From: Neocallimastix lanati (nom. inval.)
Lineage: Eukaryota; Neocallimastigomycota; Neocallimastigomycetes; Neocallimastigales; Neocallimastigaceae
Direction of reading: 5' to 3'
Length of the DNA stretch: 52,500 nt
NCBI GenBank assembly: GCA_016946835.1
Contig: JACVTC010000140.1
Span: forward strand, 267,501-320,000
Shown: piece after piece, positions 26,791-39,026 of the stretch
Layout: the number at the start of each line of letters is the position of its first letter
How positions within the stretch are numbered: the first letter of the stretch is position 1
The notes under the pieces: model-generated
The model's database searches: none
Told to the model about the DNA's origin: nothing
The model's input: only the letters and a program-made list of their open reading frames with translations
Made by a program: the position numbers and the translations under genes

Positions 26791-29519
26791 TATTATTTTA
26801 TAATAAATAATTAAAAAATGAGGAATAACCAAACGAAATAATCAGAATTCTGTCATTCAAAAATTTAATTTATAAAGCTTATTAAATTTATACAGTTTAA
26901 ATAAATATTCAAATACGTCTCTATAATTAATAATTTTATCATTATAATTATTATTTTTTTAATAACATTTAAATAAAAGAATTATTATTAATAATATTTA
27001 TATTTTTAATAACATTTATATTTTTATATAATTTTTTTATTAATAGCATTTAAATAAAAGAATGAAAATCATAAAATCTAACCATTATATGATTTATTTA
27101 ATTATTCACTTAATAATTAATTAAAAATTTGAAATAACAAAATAATACAATAAAATAATATTATGTAGCATAATATAGCTATAGCCACAAATTTATATAT
27201 ATCACGTGAAAAAATTGGCGTAATGCAATTTCCCCAATTTTTACATAAAATATATTATTTAAAAAATATTATAAAAAGATAATAAATAAAAATACTAAAA
27301 ATATTATTTAATGAAAAAAACAAAATATATATATATATATTAAAAAAATACTTTAATATATCATTTTTTTTTATTAATATAAATAATAGAAAAAATGAAT
27401 AACACAAAATTGCATATATAATTATAAACTATTGTTGAAATAACAAGTAATTCTTAGAGATAAATTAATTCTTTCAAATAATAAATAAAAAATGTAAAAA
27501 AAAAATACAAAAATAAAAATACAAATAATTACATATATAAATATTAATCTATATTATTAATTAAATAATAATTTAAATGATAATGTTGAGACAAAACAAT
27601 TCCAATAAATAATAAATACTAAATAAATAAGTTAATAATAATCTAAATAATTAAAAAATATATTTTATTATAATAATTAACAATTATTATTAAAACTATC
27701 ATTATAGTATTTATATTAGTTTTAATATTTATTTTTATTACTTGATATATTTATATATATAAAATCAAATTATTTCTTGTAATATATATTATTGATAAAA
27801 TTAATAATTTCTTGTATATATATTAAATACAATTGATTCAAGAAATTTTTTCAAGTTTATACACTCCAAGAAATTATAAATTAGTGTATGAACTTTTAAA
27901 AAATTCTAGATAATTTAAAATTTTTTAAAGTTTTTTAAAATGTTAAATAACGTAAAAATTTATTTAGTTCATGTTTTTAAAGAGTTACTTCATGTTTTTG
28001 AAGAGTTAATTTTTAATTTGCTTATTATTAATAAATAAATGTTTAATTAACCTTTTTTTTTTTTAATTTATATTGTAAAAAAAATTTTATTATTGTTATT
28101 ATTATTTTTTTTTTTAAAAAAAAAAAAAAAAAAGTTTACAAAATTGAATAAAATGTTTTTTTATTAATACTTAAATTATGTAAAAATATTTTTTATATTT
28201 TTTTATTTAATTAAACAAAATATTTTTACATAATTTAACTAAAAATATCATAATTTCATGTCTTTTTAATATAAACTATATTAAATAGATATATTTTAAT
28301 ATAATTTATAATAAACTATTATGCTATTATTTTTAAAAAAAAAAAAAAAAAGTTATTTCAATTATTAAATATATAATATAAAATATTATATTGATATATT
28401 TTAATAATTAGTTTTATAATTATATTACTATCACATTATTATTATTATTATTATTATTTATTATTTATATTGGCATTTATAATTAAATGTTTCTAATTTT
28501 CAAGTATTTTTAATATGAATATTTCAATAGTATTTGATATAAATATAATATTTATTATTTAAAATCAATAAACTTTAAACTATATGGATTATTATATGTA
28601 GTTAAATCAGAACTTTACTATATACAATTAGATTAATAATAACATAAAATTTTAAAAAATTACAATAATAATAAATATATTAAAAAATATAATAAATTTA
28701 TTATTAATTTTAAATTATTATTTATATATTTAATATATATTTATTATTATTTTAAATTTAATTTTATTAATTTTTTTTGAATATTTCAACAAATTAAATA
28801 TTAAATTAATTTAAAAAAAAGTATATCGAATTAAAAAAGGAAATTTTAATTAACTAGGTTACACGTAATTGATATTAATCAACTTAATATATTACATAAT
28901 AATTAAACAACATTTATTTAAAGATTTTATTATTTAAATGAAATGAAAATAAAAAAATAGATTATAATATTTAATAAGAAATATATAATTAAAAAAATTA
29001 TTTAGAAGTATTAAAAAAGAAAATAACAATTAAACTAATTATTAGAAAGATAATATTTTAATACTATTTTTATCACATAATATAATATAAAAAAAAAAAT
29101 TTAACCTATAAAATATATATAAATAAATGAAAAAAGAACTTTTTTTTTTATAATTTACTATATATATATTTTTTTTTTAAAAAAAAAAATATTTGGTTTA
29201 TATAAAAAAAATAATAAAAAAAATAAAATAAAAAATAGTAAATAAAAAATTTTCATAAAAATTTTTTATATATATTTATTAATTGTTTTTCAATTTTTTT
29301 TTTTATTTAAAAAAAAAAAGTTATCTAATATTGAATATAAAGTATATATAATATTAATATGTCATATATTGTATATATTTATGAAAGAGCGATTGATATA
29401 TATTTATGAAAAAATGCATGAAAAATTAATGAAATATTCATAGAATCAAAATAAGAAGTTAAACATTAGTGTGAATATATTACAAAAATAAAACAAAGTT
29501 TAATTTTGTTTATATTTTA

Positions 29520-29568
<49 letters not shown>

Positions 29569-29903
29569 TATATCGACAAAATACTTTATATAAAAAAAAA
29601 TATTTAATAATTTGATAAAAGATATTACCAAAAAAGGAACTTTTAAGATTTATTAATATTTTAGAATTATAATGAATAAATAAATAAATATATTGAAAAT
29701 AAAAATGAAAATTAACACAAGAATAATTATATAATAAAAATAATAATATAAATTATCAGAAGAAATACATATTTTGAGAAATTAGTATTAATAATTATAA
29801 ATATAATAAAACAACAATGATAGATAAATATAAAATATATTATTTTTTATTATAATAATTATTAAATAATACTGACTTTTTATTTTTATATAAATTAATT
29901 TTT
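26791..29903. other. AT-rich spacer upstream of CAP gene 1
   Basis: It contains the third copy of the repeat seen at 23409-23690 (about 27236-27352), a short tandem repeat of TTCATGTTTTTRAAGAGTTA near 27966-28010, T(n)A(n) dyads near 28109-28132 and 29167-29190, and a 41-nt A run at 29524-29564. It presumably includes the promoter of the first CAP gene, but no conserved element shared with the paralogs' upstream regions could be picked out by eye. Confidence 0.55.
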
Positions 29904-31461
29904 ATGTATAGAAACTACACATTGAAAATGAGATTTAATATATCTGTTATTTTATCCATTGCTTTTTTAGCATGTGGCATTAATGCCGAGTTAACTTCTT
30001 CTCAAAAGAAAGCATTATTATCACTTCATAAGGAAGCTAGAGCTAAATTAAATGCTTCCAATATGAAATCCATTTCATGGAGTGATTCACTTGCTTCTGC
30101 TGCACAAGTAATTATATTATACATAACTATTTTAAATTTAATTATATTGATGATCATAGTTATACTTAATTTTTTTTTATTCTATAATCAAATGATATAA
30201 AAATAATTTTTTTTTTATTCTATAATCAAATGATATAATAATAAAATAATAATTAAAAAATTTTTTTTTATTCTATAATCAAATGATATAATAATAAAAT
30301 AATAATTAAATGTTAATTATTATTATTTTTTTTTATTTATTTTTAAAAAATATTTTTAAATAATTAAAGAGTTATTCTGAAAAATGTAAAGGTATGGTTC
30401 ATTCCCATACTGGTCCTGAAAATTTAGCTGGTAGTACAACTGGTGATGTTTCCAGAATGTTCAATAATTGGATGGAGGAAAAATCTGGCTTTAATTCTTC
30501 AGGATACAGATCAAAATTTAAGGATATCTCATATAACGGTGAAGATATTGGTCATTATTCCCAAATTGTTTGGGCTGATAATACCGAAGTTGGTTGTGGT
30601 ATGACTGATTGTCCAAATTATTCTGCCCGTTATCTTTTAGTTTGTAGATACAAAACTGGTAATGTTATTGGTGAAGAAGTTTATGCTCTTGGTTCAGGTT
30701 CAAGTTCATCTCATGATGAGGACCATGACGATGATGAACATGACGATGACAATGACCATGATCATGAACATGATGATAGTCATTCTAAGACAACAACTAA
30801 GAAAACTACTACTACTCATAGATCTACTACTACTACTACCTCTCATAGAACTTCAACTACTACTGAATCACAAAAATCTACAGCTAAAACAGAAGAAAAG
30901 GAAACTCCCAACAGTACAATTCCAGTTGATACTATGCCAACTGTTTCTACAAACACTACATTAAACACAAACTCTACTTTAAATGATGCCCCAGAAACTA
31001 CTGTTCCAATTAATGATCCATTTAACAATACTAAAGATAACAATGATAATACTAATAACAAAAATACAAAAGATGAACAAAAGGAAAATAAGGATGAAAA
31101 GAAAGACAAAGATAATGATGAAAAAATTATTGATGAAGTAGGTCCATCTAGTTACACTACAGGTACTGGTACATATGTAACTGGTGTTGCTGTTACTGGT
31201 TCTGTTGTTGGTGCTGCTGCTGCTTTTGTTTTCCTTAAAAAGAATCCAAAGCAATACAAACAATTTACTGATAATATGAAAACTATTTCAAGAAGTATTT
31301 CAAGAGGAGCTACTTCGGTTAAGCGTAGTGCAACTACTGTCACAAGAAAGATTACTACTAGAAGAGCTAATCCACCAACTTCAAGTAATAATAGTTCTTC
31401 TGAATCACTATATGATGGATCAACTTACAGATATGAGTTTACTCAAAATCTCAATTATTAA
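29904..31461 (+). CDS. Membrane-anchored CAP (SCP/PR-1) protein, paralog 1
   Basis: Two exons, 29904-30107 and 30370-31461, give 431 aa. The phase-0 intron (GTAATT...AAG) falls after SAAQ, exactly as in the two paralogs. Two in-frame ATGs (29904 and 29928) precede the signal peptide; the upstream one is used because all three paralogs keep an ATG 7-8 codons before the conserved second Met. The CAP domain (about 35-170) has the full tetrad His79, Glu85, Glu105, His130 and the signature GHYSQIVWADN, plus cysteines at 74, 146, 149 and 160. An Asp/His-rich stretch (about 183-207) leads into a Thr/Ser/Lys stalk and then an Asn/Asp/Lys segment. A helix with small residues (about 337-357) and a basic Ser/Thr tail end the protein. 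Fungal CAP (Pry-type) proteins bind sterols and fatty acids outside the cell; that activity here is inference. Confidence 0.88.
30171..30310 (+). repeat. Triplicated segment inside intron of CAP paralog 1
   Basis: The intron holds three direct copies of a unit containing TTCTATAATCAAATGATATA (near 30179, 30217 and 30271), each preceded by a T run. This lengthens the intron to 262 bp against 204 and 191 bp in the paralogs. The duplication is local and outside the splice sites. Confidence 0.85.
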
Positions 31462-31869
31462 AAAATAATAATAAAACAATATTTATAATTTGTTTATAAT
31501 AATAATATATTAATAAAAAAAAAATTAAATAAATAAAAATAAGAACTTTATATAATTATTTCAAAATTACTAAATATAAATTATTAAAAAAAAATAATAA
31601 TAAAAAAAAAAAATAATAATAATAAAAAAAAAAAATAATAATAATAAAAAAAAAAAAAAATAAGAAGAAAAAAAAAATTGAAAAACATAGATATATATAA
31701 TTAATAGTTTTGATACTTCAATGATTATGAAATAAATAAAAATAATTATGTAATAAATAAAAATAAAATTTTAAATTTAAAAAAAAAAAAATAATTAAAA
31801 ATAAACATTTGTATAAAAACACAATTATAAAATATAAAAAAGAAAAATTATAAAATTTTTTATTATTAA
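31462..31869. other. 3' flank of CAP paralog 1
   Basis: A/T sequence with AAT/A-run microsatellite near 31590-31670. A diverged copy of the minisatellite unit described next appears at about 31690-31745. No gene is seen. Confidence 0.6.
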
Positions 31870-32300
31870 AAAAAAAAAAATTTGAAATATATATATGAAT
31901 AATTAATAGTTTTGATACTTTAATGATTATATATATAAAAAAATTTGAAATATATATATGAATAATTAATAGTTTTGATACTTTAATGATTATATAATAA
32001 ATAAAAATAATATTTTTTAAAAAAAAATTTTGAAATATATATATGAATAATTAATAGTTTTGATACTTTAATGATTATATAATAAATAAAAATAATATTT
32101 TTTAAAAAAAAATTTTGAAATATATATATGAATAATTAATAGTTTTGATACTTTAATGATTATATAATAAATAAAAATAATATTTTTAAAAAAAAAAATT
32201 TGAAATATATATATGAATAATTAAAAGTTTTGATACTTTAATGATTATATAATAAATAAAAATAATATTGATTATATAATAAATAAAAATAATATTTTTA
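31870..32300 (+). repeat. ~86-bp minisatellite, about five copies
   Basis: A unit built on TTTGAAATATATATATGAAT, then AATTAATAGTTTTGATACTT and TAATGATTATATAATAAAT, recurs near 31880, 31939, 32029, 32117 and 32200. The first spacing is shorter because the unit is truncated. A related half-unit is at 32480-32515, directly before the LTR element, and another at 34720-34760, directly after it. The LTR element therefore landed inside the array. Confidence 0.85.
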
Positions 32301-32521
32301 AGTGTAAGAGAAATAATTAAAAATATAAACCCATATATAAAAATACAATATAAAATATAAAAAAAGGAAAAAAGGTAATGTTAATAAAATTTTTTTTAAA
32401 AAAAATATATATATATATATAGTTTAAAAAAAAATTAAATATATATATATATATATATATATATAGTTTAAAAAAAAAAATTAAATATATATATATATAA
32501 TTAATAGTTTTAAGTTGAAAT

Positions 32522-32718
32522 TGTTAGAATATGTGAAATGTATGAAATATAAGCTTAAAATGTATTGAAACATATTGTAATATAAATAATGTATAAGCCA
32601 CAATGTATTAATATAAAAGCATTTAATTTAGAATAAATTAAATGCTAGTAACTCTTTATCATAAAATATATTAATAAAATTGACATAATTATAAACCATA
32701 AATTCATAACTCTTAACA
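32522..32718 (+). repeat. 5' LTR of the TRIM-like element
   Basis: 197 bp, TGTTA...TAACA, identical by eye to the right LTR. It contains a candidate inverted pair GCATTTAATTTA/TAAATTAAATGC in its middle that could form a strong hairpin in the transcript. Confidence 0.95.
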
Positions 32719-34466
32719 GATTAAGAGTCTCATCTGACTCTTAAAAAGATTCATAACAAAAGAATCTTTTGCCGGAAACAATATTATGTCAAAAAAATAT
32801 ATATATATATATATAATTGAATTTTAAATTATGATAAAGGTTGCTCATTATGTCAATTTTTAAGATGACTAATAAAACTGATAACTGATCAAAATGATCA
32901 AGACAGAAAAATTGAAGAAACGCGTAAAATATAAAACTGTTGATAAAAGAAGTTATTTCAGGATAAGTAAAATTCAAAAAAAAAATAAAAATATTTATTT
33001 AAAAAGAAAAAACACGTATAAACGTATATAAAAGAAAAATTATATATCTTCATACTAGAGATTCTTAATTGAAATTATAATTTGATATTTTAACAAATAA
33101 GCTTTTGACTATTGGTAATATAATATCTATACATGAAGGAATCTACTATGCGATGGACTATTTCCGCCCCATGAATATACAAAACATATTATTTAAAGTA
33201 TAGTTATTTTAACGCGTATTTATAAATATTAAACGCGTATATATAAATATAAACTACAATAATGGAGGAGTCTATATGTCAGAGACCTCATATAAAATAA
33301 TTAATATATAATATCCCAAATATTCAAGGGAAATATAATAGAATGGTAATTCCTAGGGTACATTCTAATAATAATAATATTATTAAACATAGCGTGAAAT
33401 AGGTTTAAATAAAAAAAAATTACTTAATATAATCATAATACAAACCTTCGTGATGAAAGGTATAATAAAATAATAAATATAACCATGAGTTATATAAAAA
33501 TGGATGATGTTTATCCATCTATAAACTATACTTATTTATTACAGAGTATTTAAAATTATTAAAATTTTATAATTAATATTTTAATGATGAGAAAATTCAA
33601 ATATATAAAATCCTTTTTAGAAATTTGGATTTTAGGGGGAAAGTAGGCAAAATAAAATACAAATTATAAAAATATTAAAGAAAAGTCACTTAACTGATTC
33701 TTTGAGCTAATTATTTGAAAATAATATTTATCTTGAAATGAATAAAATAGCCTAATAGCGAAAATTAATAAAATTAACCTTTAAGAAAGAATTAACTGAA
33801 ATAGTGAATATTAATCAATTATGAAACAATTTATATTATTACTAATAAGTTTAAATAACTAGAATAATATAATTAATTATAAATACAATCAATTTTAATA
33901 CCCCAAGATTATGATTTATCAAATACACCAATATATAATTAACAATTTATTTTAATAGTTATCGCTAAAACTACAAAGCGAAAATATATAAAAGTTAACG
34001 CTAATCTATAAAGCGGATTATAATTGAAAGTGATGTAAAACCTAATATATAAGAGGTATTCACATAAATTGAGATGGTATAATATCACCCTTCAAGAGAA
34101 AGGTTTCCATCATATATAAATGGTATATTTAAATCATATAATTATTTTATATTAAAGATGACATAGATTCATCTAATATTTATTAAAGGTGTAAAAATAT
34201 TAAATACTTAGTTTTAGGGGGAAATTATTAGATTATAAATATATTTAAGAAATTATTTTAGCAATATTTAAATTAAATTAAATAATTAATATAACATAAA
34301 AAATATTTTATTCATGTAAAATTAGAGGTTAATTTAGGATAGAAATATATATAACAGTTTAATAATATCAAGTTAAATATCAAGTGTAAAATAGGATAAT
34401 TTTATTTACACATATTCACCAGTAAACCAATTTACTCATTATTGAATAACTAGGTTTAAGGGGGAA

Positions 34467-34663
34467 TGTTAGAATATGTGAAATGTATGAAATATAAGCT
34501 TAAAATGTATTGAAACATATTGTAATATAAATAATGTATAAGCCACAATGTATTAATATAAAAGCATTTAATTTAGAATAAATTAAATGCTAGTAACTCT
34601 TTATCATAAAATATATTAATAAAATTGACATAATTATAAACCATAAATTCATAACTCTTAACA
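34467..34663 (+). repeat. 3' LTR of the TRIM-like element
   Basis: 197 bp, identical to the left LTR by eye. It is preceded by the polypurine tract AAGGGGGAA (34458-34466) and followed by the 5-bp duplication GAAAT. Confidence 0.95.
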
Positions 34664-34668
34664 GAAAT

Positions 34669-35120
34669 GACTAAAAAATAAACATGTGAAATATTAAATA
34701 AAAATAAAAATAATAAAAAAATTAGAATATATATATAATTAATAATTTTGATACTATTATAGTAATTATTTAAAAACTAATAAAAAAATAAATAGAAAAA
34801 AAAAAAAAAAAAAAAAAAAAAATAATAATAAAAAATTACATGTAAAAATCAATTAAAAATATAAGAAAGTATATATATGATAAAAAAATAGTATAAAATT
34901 ATATATAAAATCAATGTATATATATGCTAAAGATGAGAAAATAGATACTATAATAATTATATATTAAATAATAATAAAAAATTAATTGAATGTCAAAATG
35001 AATAATAATTAAAAATAGAAAATATAAACATAAGTAAAAAACAATTAAAAAATATAAAATAGTATTATTATATATTCAAGTTAAAGGTTAAATATGAAAT
35101 AATAAAGACTAAAAGACTAA

Positions 35121-35175
<55 letters not shown>

Positions 35176-36268
35176 AATGAAAAATAAATACAGCAAGGAA
35201 AAAATTTTTATTAAAAAAAATAATTATATATGAAATAACTAACATTAAAAAATGAAATGTGTATTAAAAAAAAAAAGAAAGAACAATAAATAAATAAATA
35301 AATTAATTAATTAATAGATAAATAAACAAATAGATAAATTTGAAGTAATATATAAATATATAACTTGAAAGTATTAAAAAGAGAAAAGAAGAATCGCATT
35401 ATTGAAAAAATAATCATAATAATAAGATAAATATAACAAATGTTGAAAATAAATACAGTATATAAATGAATATTAACAATTATAAGGAAAAATAAATAAA
35501 AATAAAAATAATATGTATAAACCTTATATTCCATATAAAATAATAATAAAATATGAAAATACAATATTAAACTAAGAAATGTAACAATAGAAAAAAAAAA
35601 AAAAAAAAAAAAAAAAATAAAATAAATTTATAATTAACATAATTAACAAATAAATCAATGATTAATAATAAATTTTAACAATAAAAATATTTTAAGCAAA
35701 TAATTATTAAATTTAAAATATACAAATTATAATATGGATTTTTTCATAATAATAAATTATAATTGTAAAAATTAATATTAAGGAAGTAAATAACATGTCA
35801 AATATATAATCGTTAAAAATGTACTTTTTTTTTTTAAAAAAAAAAAAAAAAGACATTTATTAATAATTTTAATATTACCTTTCATATTTAATAACATTTC
35901 TATTAATAATAATACTAATTCTCTTAATATAAATAGTATTACAACTACTATTAATAATTTCAATACTATTTATATTAAATTTTTATTCTCTAGAATTATT
36001 ATAAATCTATTTTATAGATAAACTAATTTTATTGTAAATGCCAAGTTTCGATTTTTAATAAAGAAAAATAAAAAAATAAAATCCAAAATCATTTAATACG
36101 AAAATTTTAAAAAAAAAAATATTTTTTAAAACTTTAATTAATATAAAATAGATAAATTAAATATTATTGGTCAATTTTAATTTTTATATTTATATGATAT
36201 TTTTTTTTGTAAATTTTAGGGAAAAAAAAAAGGAATCAATTAATATATCTTATATGTTAATCATAAAT
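34669..36268. other. AT-rich spacer, no gene
   Basis: A-runs (about 34799-34821, 35121-35139, 35591-35617), TA runs and a T(n)A(n) dyad at about 35826-35851. Open frames at 35307-35564 and 35778-35963 (minus) are composition-driven. A diverged minisatellite half-unit is at 34720-34760. Confidence 0.6.
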
Positions 36269-36650
36269 AATAAATAATAAATAATAAAACAATAAAAAAT
36301 AAAAAAAATAAAAAATAAATAATAAATAATAAATAATAAATAATAAATAATAAATAATAAATAATAAATAATAAATAATAAATAATAAATAATAAATAAT
36401 AAATAATAAATAATAATTAATAATAAATAATAAATAATAAATAATAAATAATAAATAATAAATAATAAATAATAAATAATAAATAATAAATAATAAATAA
36501 TAAATAATAAATAATAAATAATAAATAATAAATAATAAATAATAAATAATAAATAATAAATAAATAAATAATAAATAAAAAAATAAATAATAAATAATAA
36601 AAAATAATTACATAATAAATAATAAAAAATAAATAATAAAAAATAAAAAA
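36269..36650. repeat. 7-bp (AAATAAT)n microsatellite
   Basis: The same 7-bp repeat as at 21.6 kb and at the window end, here in the complementary orientation. It is nearly perfect from about 36310 to 36560. The minus-strand open frame through it (36417-36731) is a periodic LLFIIYY translation and not a gene. Confidence 0.95.
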
Positions 36651-37413
36651 TAATAATACATAATAATTATTAACAGTCTGGAATTTGTGGTTAATGATTA
36701 TGTCAACTTTATTAATATGCTTTATACTCAAGAATTACTCAAGTATAATTCTATGAGTTTATATGTATTTATATTAATAATATGTGACTTATACATTGAA
36801 TTTAATACAATACGTGTCAATACATTATAAATACAATAATAAATAAAAAATAATAAATAATAAATAATAAATAAATAATAAATAGTATGAAATATATGTA
36901 TTAAGAATAAAATAAAATTGGATCTTCTTAAAAAAAATAAAATAAAAGTATAAAAAAAAATATGAATTGGTATTATAAAATATATAAATTTAAATTTTAT
37001 GACAGTTTGAAATGAAAATTGATTTATTTTAAGTACTTTTGAATTTATGATAGCATAAAACAAGAGAGAATAGAAGAAGAAAAAATTTTTTATAAATTAT
37101 AAAAAATTTCAATAAAATAATATTGTTTAATTATAATTCATGTGTAATAAGATAAAAATATAAAATTATGGAGTAAAATGTTAAAAAATAATATCAAAAA
37201 AAAAAATTCTTTATTTAAATAATTCTTCATTAACATTATCTTGTTTGTACCATTTGTTAAATAAAAAATTTTATACTTAAAAAATGGGTAAAATGATAGA
37301 TAAAAAAGTATATATATAACATATATTCCTACTATGAAAAAAAAAAAAAAAAAAAAGTTAAAAAAGTCTTTTATATTTTACCTTTTTTTTTTAAAAAAAA
37401 AAAATTAGTCATT

Positions 37414-37445
<32 letters not shown>

Positions 37446-39026
37446 ATATAATATAATATAATATAATATAATATAATATAATATTATATAATATAATATA
37501 ATATTATATAATATAAAAATATTTATAAATTATGATTATGGGTTATATCTAATTTTTTATATAAAATTATTAATATATGTAATAGAAAATAATAAATATA
37601 ATATGATATTAATATAATATAAATTAACATATTTTAATAATTTTTTATTTTATATGTATATAAAAATTTTTTTTTATATTTCACTATAGACTTTTTGTAA
37701 TATATTATATTTAATAAACTTTAATATAGCCTTTTTTTTTTTTTTTTTTTTGTTTAATACTTTATTTACATTTCAAAAAATTATATTTTATTTTATTTTA
37801 TATTATATTACTAATTAATACTTTTTTTATATTTTATTCTTTATTTCTTTATTTATTATTATTTCAAATAGTTTAATTATTATTTATTATAATTACAAAT
37901 GACTTTAAATATATCATAAATAAGCAAATTATTAATAAATAATTATTATCATTATTTCATTATTTCATTAAATAATAATACTAAAAAGTATATATTTAAT
38001 AATTACATAATTATATAATTTATTTTATTTTATTTTATTTTATTTTTTTTTTTTATTATTTTTTAATTTTTTATTTTATTTTTTTTTTTGTTATTTATTA
38101 AATTTTACGATAATTGAACTTTAATATATAAGATAATTAATAAAATTAAAAAAAAAAAAAATACATTGATTTGTTATATTATTAAATTATACTAAAAAAT
38201 AAAGGATTATGAAATGAAAAATGTTTTATTGTTATTGTTACAATATGTATTTAATATAAAATGTATTGTGTAATATATTAAAGATTACCTTTTTCAAAAT
38301 TAAAAAAAAATACAATAAATATTTGCAAAACTTAAATAAATAATATTTTTAAAGATAACTATAATAATTATATATTTTATATATAATAATTTTAATAGAA
38401 TAGCTATTATGTTAATTTATCATTTTTTATTGATTTTATTATTTTTTTTAATTCAAATTGTAACTAATATACTTTTTAATTAAAAACTATATAATTTGTA
38501 CAACTTAGTATGTATAACAAAAATATTAAAATAATATATAAAATCAATAAATTTTATTATTCTTTTTAATATATAATCCTGAAATTTTAATTTATTCAAT
38601 AATTAAATTTTATGAATAAAAAAATTTTTTTTATTCACTTTTCCATATAAATAAAGAAAAAGTACTGACATTCAATAACGTATTGGTTTTTTAAAAAAAA
38701 ATATTAATAAAAAAAAAAAAAAAAAAAAGGAAGAAAACCAAATTAAAAAATAAATAAAAAAAAAAAAATAAAAAAAACAAAACAAAAAAAAAATAAAATA
38801 AAGATACATAAAAAATAAAAATAATAGAATAAAAGAAAAAAAAATAAATACGAATTTAAAATATAAATAATAAATGTAAGGATCGATTAAAAAATGTTTT
38901 CTAAATAAAAATATTATTATAAAATAAATAAGAATAATATGGCTAATATATTTATTTGTAATTTTTATATCATAAATTATATATATTTTTCGTAAATAAA
39001 TATAAAAAACTAAAAATAATTACTAA
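36651..39026. other. AT-rich spacer upstream of CAP gene 2
   Basis: It contains a short (AAATAAT)n patch near 36838-36885, a pentanucleotide (ATAAT)n tract at about 37428-37515, a T(n)A(n) dyad at about 37382-37403, and A/T runs near 37332-37351 and 37732-37751. No coding signal is seen. The promoter of the second CAP paralog should lie at the right end. Confidence 0.55.

Larger units (their letters stand above)
32522..34663 (+). mobile_element. Non-autonomous LTR retrotransposon (TRIM-like), young
   Basis: Two direct repeats of 197 bp (32522-32718 and 34467-34663) look identical base for base, begin TGTTA and end TAACA. The element is flanked by a perfect 5-bp target-site duplication GAAAT (32517-32521 and 34664-34668). 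A polypurine tract (AAGGGGGAA) sits directly before the right LTR. The 1748-bp interior has no long open frame and no recognisable gag or pol motif. These are hallmarks of a non-autonomous LTR element mobilised in trans. The left internal boundary has two adjacent perfect hairpins instead of an obvious tRNA primer site. Identical LTRs imply a recent insertion. The copia remnant at 14-18.7 kb shares no sequence I can recognise with it. Confidence 0.92.

Noticed and set aside
32789-32977. Gene inside the TRIM-like element
   Set aside because: A 62-codon AT-rich frame with no motif or signal; the interior shows no coding bias on either strand.
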